Assembly: GCA_946997275.1 (NCBI GenBank)
Contig: CAMPUN010000048.1
Location: 1-7,179, forward strand
Direction of reading: 5' to 3'
Origin: an uncultured Porphyromonas sp.
Lineage (GTDB): Bacteria; Bacteroidota; Bacteroidia; Bacteroidales; Porphyromonadaceae
Length of the DNA stretch: 7,179 nucleotides
Shown: in pieces, positions 5,636-7,179 of the stretch
Numbering within the stretch: the first letter of the stretch is position 1
How the letters are laid out: every line of letters begins with the position of its first letter
Notes under the pieces: model-generated
Told to the model about the DNA's origin: nothing
The model's database searches: none
The model's input: the letters and a program-made list of their open reading frames with translations, nothing else
Translations under genes and position numbers: made by a program

Positions 5636-6031
5636 ATGACAGATCCAATAGCAGATTATCTCACCCGATTGCGCAACGCAATCAAAGCGGGTCACCGTGT
5701 GGTAGAAATCCCAGCTAGCAACATCAAGAAGGACATCACCAAGATCCTCTTTGACAAGGGCTACATCCTCAACTACATGTTTGAGGAGGAGGGATGCAAA
5801 GGAACCATCAAGGTCGCCCTCAAGTATGACCTCTCTAACAAGGTCAACGCAATCAAGTGCCTCAAGCGTGTCTCACGCCCAGGCTTACGTAAGTATGTAG
5901 GCTACAAAGATATGCCTCGCGTACTCAATGGACTAGGTATCGCCATCCTATCTACGTCTCACGGCGTCATGACAGACAAAGAGGCTCGTGAGCTCAAGAT
6001 CGGTGGCGAGGTACTATGTTATGTATATTAA
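5636..6031 (+). CDS. rpsH: Small subunit ribosomal protein S8 (uS8)
   Basis: S8 binds helix 21 of 16S rRNA early in 30S assembly. In E. coli it also represses the spc operon by binding its mRNA. The 131-residue product opens MTDPIADYLTRLRNA, has the VEIPASNIKKDITKIL segment (23-38) and ends with the conserved STSHGVMTDKEAR block (106-118) followed by GGEVLCYVY. The start is fixed by the MTDPIADYLTR motif. It is preceded by an A/T-rich stretch with no Shine-Dalgarno and by the 480-nt gap with its own promoter candidate. That makes feedback by S8 on this leader worth considering, as an inference only. Confidence 0.98.
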   Translation: MTDPIADYLTRLRNAIKAGHRVVEIPASNIKKDITKILFDKGYILNYMFEEEGCKGTIKVALKYDLSNKVNAIKCLKRVSRPGLRKYVGYKDMPRVLNGLGIAILSTSHGVMTDKEARELKIGGEVLCYVY

Positions 6032-6052
6032 TCCTCCTTATAGCAAAGCAAT

Positions 6053-6604
6053 ATGTCTAGAATAGGTAAACTACCCATAGCTATACCACAGGGCGTGACC
6101 GTCTCTCAGGAGGATCACTACGTAACAGTAAAGGGCCCCAAGGGTGAGCTCAAGCAATACATAGATCCTCGCATCGAGGTCTCTATCCAGGACGGTGAGA
6201 TCACAATCTTACGTCACTCTGACGAGCGCCAGGAGCGCTCTCTGCACGGTCTCTACCGTCAGCTAATCCACAACATGGTGACGGGTGTACACGAAGAGTT
6301 CACCCAGACGCTCGAACTGATCGGTGTCGGTTACCGTGCTACCAATCAGGGGCAGATCCTAGAGCTCTCTCTAGGCTTCACGCACGCCATCTATCTGGTA
6401 CTCCCCAATGAGATCAAGGTTGAGACGGAGATGGTGCGCAATCAGACCCCTAAGATCATCCTAAAGTCTTGCGACAAGCAGCTACTAGGACAGGTCTGTG
6501 CTAAGATTCGTTCATTCCGCAAGCCAGAGCCATACAAGGGCAAGGGTGTTCGCTTCCTCGGTGAGGAGGTACGCCGCAAGTCTGGTAAGACGGCTGCTAA
6601 GTAA
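6053..6604 (+). CDS. rplF: Large subunit ribosomal protein L6 (uL6)
   Basis: L6 binds 23S rRNA near the sarcin-ricin loop and the factor-binding site. The 183-residue product has the two repeated L6 domains. The first runs from MSRIGKLPIAIP through VTVKGPKGEL (24-33). The second contains the GVGYRA motif (91-96) and SLGFTH (106-111). The C-terminal signature RSFRKPEPYKGKGVRF (153-168) is complete and followed by a basic tail. Length is normal. It follows rpsH by 21 nt and precedes rplR by 30 nt, in the universal spc order. Confidence 0.98.
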   Translation: MSRIGKLPIAIPQGVTVSQEDHYVTVKGPKGELKQYIDPRIEVSIQDGEITILRHSDERQERSLHGLYRQLIHNMVTGVHEEFTQTLELIGVGYRATNQGQILELSLGFTHAIYLVLPNEIKVETEMVRNQTPKIILKSCDKQLLGQVCAKIRSFRKPEPYKGKGVRFLGEEVRRKSGKTAAK

Positions 6605-6634
6605 GTCGTATCCACTATCTAAGTAAAGAGTCAT

Positions 6635-6979
6635 ATGAACAAGAAAGCACAAAGAAGAAAGCACATCAAGACACGTGTGCGTGGCAAGATAAGTGGTACA
6701 CCCCAGAGACCACGTCTGTCTGTATTCAGAAGCAATAAGCAGATCTACGCACAGGTCATCGACGATATAGAAGGACGCACCCTAGCAAGCGCCTCCTCAC
6801 TCAAGATGGAGACCTCTGGTACTAAGAAGGAGGTAGCCGCTCAGGTAGGACAGGAGATAGCTCGTGTAGCTCTTGCTGCTGGTATTGATACAGTGGTTTT
6901 CGATCGTAATGGATATCTCTATCACGGTCGTGTCAAGGAGCTAGCAGATGCAGCTCGTACAGGAGGTCTTAAATTCTAA
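6635..6979 (+). CDS. rplR: Large subunit ribosomal protein L18 (uL18)
   Basis: L18 binds 5S rRNA together with L5 and carries it into the central protuberance. The 114-residue product has a Lys/Arg-rich N-terminal tail (about 1-27), the block [20 protein letters not shown] (25-44), a helix with [14 protein letters not shown] (71-84) and the closing signature [28 protein letters not shown] (87-114), broadly as in other bacteria. The start is the first ATG before the basic tail. It is separated from rpsE by 15 nt. Confidence 0.98.
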   Translation: MNKKAQRRKHIKTRVRGKISGTPQRPRLSVFRSNKQIYAQVIDDIEGRTLASASSLKMETSGTKKEVAAQVGQEIARVALAAGIDTVVFDRNGYLYHGRVKELADAARTGGLKF

Positions 6980-6994
6980 ATCATAGAGCACATC

Positions 6995-7179
6995 ATGGCA
7001 ATAGCAACAAATAGAGTCACAGCTACCAATGATCTAGATCTTAAGGATCGCCTAGTAGCTATCAATCGAGTAACTAAGGTCACTAAGGGTGGTCGCACCT
7101 TTACCTTTGCTGCGATTGTTGTCGTCGGTAACGAGGATGGCGTCGTAGGCTATGGTATGGGTCGTGCCAGCGAAGTGCC
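6995..7179 (+). CDS. rpsE: Small subunit ribosomal protein S5 (uS5), N-terminal part, cut by window end
   Basis: The frame opens at ATG 6995 and stays open to the last base, giving 61 complete codons plus two bases. The residues [13 protein letters not shown], then [16 protein letters not shown] and [10 protein letters not shown], are the N-terminal S5 double-stranded RNA binding domain, which takes part in translational accuracy and mRNA unwinding at the entry site. The N-terminal tail before the domain ([16 protein letters not shown]) is short. Its place after rplR is the standard spc order, where rpmD, rplO and secY usually follow outside this window. The 15-nt spacer has no Shine-Dalgarno. 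Confidence 0.96.
   Translation, partial: MAIATNRVTATNDLDLKDRLVAINRVTKVTKGGRTFTFAAIVVVGNEDGVVGYGMGRASEV

Overview
The window is a stretch of the conserved S10-spc ribosomal protein cluster, read entirely on the + strand. It probably comes from a member of the Bacteroidales, most likely Porphyromonas or a close relative. That placement rests on three things. Nearly every start codon lacks a Shine-Dalgarno sequence and has an A/T-rich upstream stretch. The one clear promoter matches the Bacteroidetes TAnnTTTG -7 element. Several proteins look like the Bacteroidetes versions, such as DHPM instead of DHPH in L2, an extended L22 N-terminus and an Arg/Gly-rich S3 tail. The genus is a judgement from memory, not a computed placement.

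Layout: positions 1-15 carry tandem TAG codons, probably the end of rplD. Then come rplW (L23), rplB (L2), rpsS (S19), rplV (L22), rpsC (S3), rplP (L16), rpmC (L29) and rpsQ (S17), the second half of the classical S10 operon. These run with a 3-nt spacer into the spc set: rplN (L14), rplX (L24), rplE (L5) and rpsN (S14). After a 480-nt gap the set continues with rpsH (S8), rplF (L6), rplR (L18) and rpsE (S5, cut by the window end). Spacers elsewhere are 2-43 nt, and no gene is missing or broken. The products are all ribosomal proteins of the two subunits, made together from one or a few long transcripts.

The unusual part is the 480-nt gap between rpsN and rpsH (5156-5635). It has no convincing coding sequence. 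It holds a Bacteroidetes-type promoter (-7 element TATCTTTG at 5340-5347) and, after the predicted start near 5353, about 280 nt rich in hairpins. The best of these is an 11-bp bulged stem at 5463-5492. A possible long-range helix (5358-5363 with 5558-5563) would enclose the hairpins in one multibranched fold. The simplest reading is an internal promoter with a long structured leader or embedded small RNA controlling the S8-L6-L18-S5 half of the operon. No intrinsic terminator with a T-run is visible, so read-through into rpsH is expected. Smaller points of interest are inverted repeats inside the rplP and rplN coding regions and an unusual acidic N-terminus on L22.
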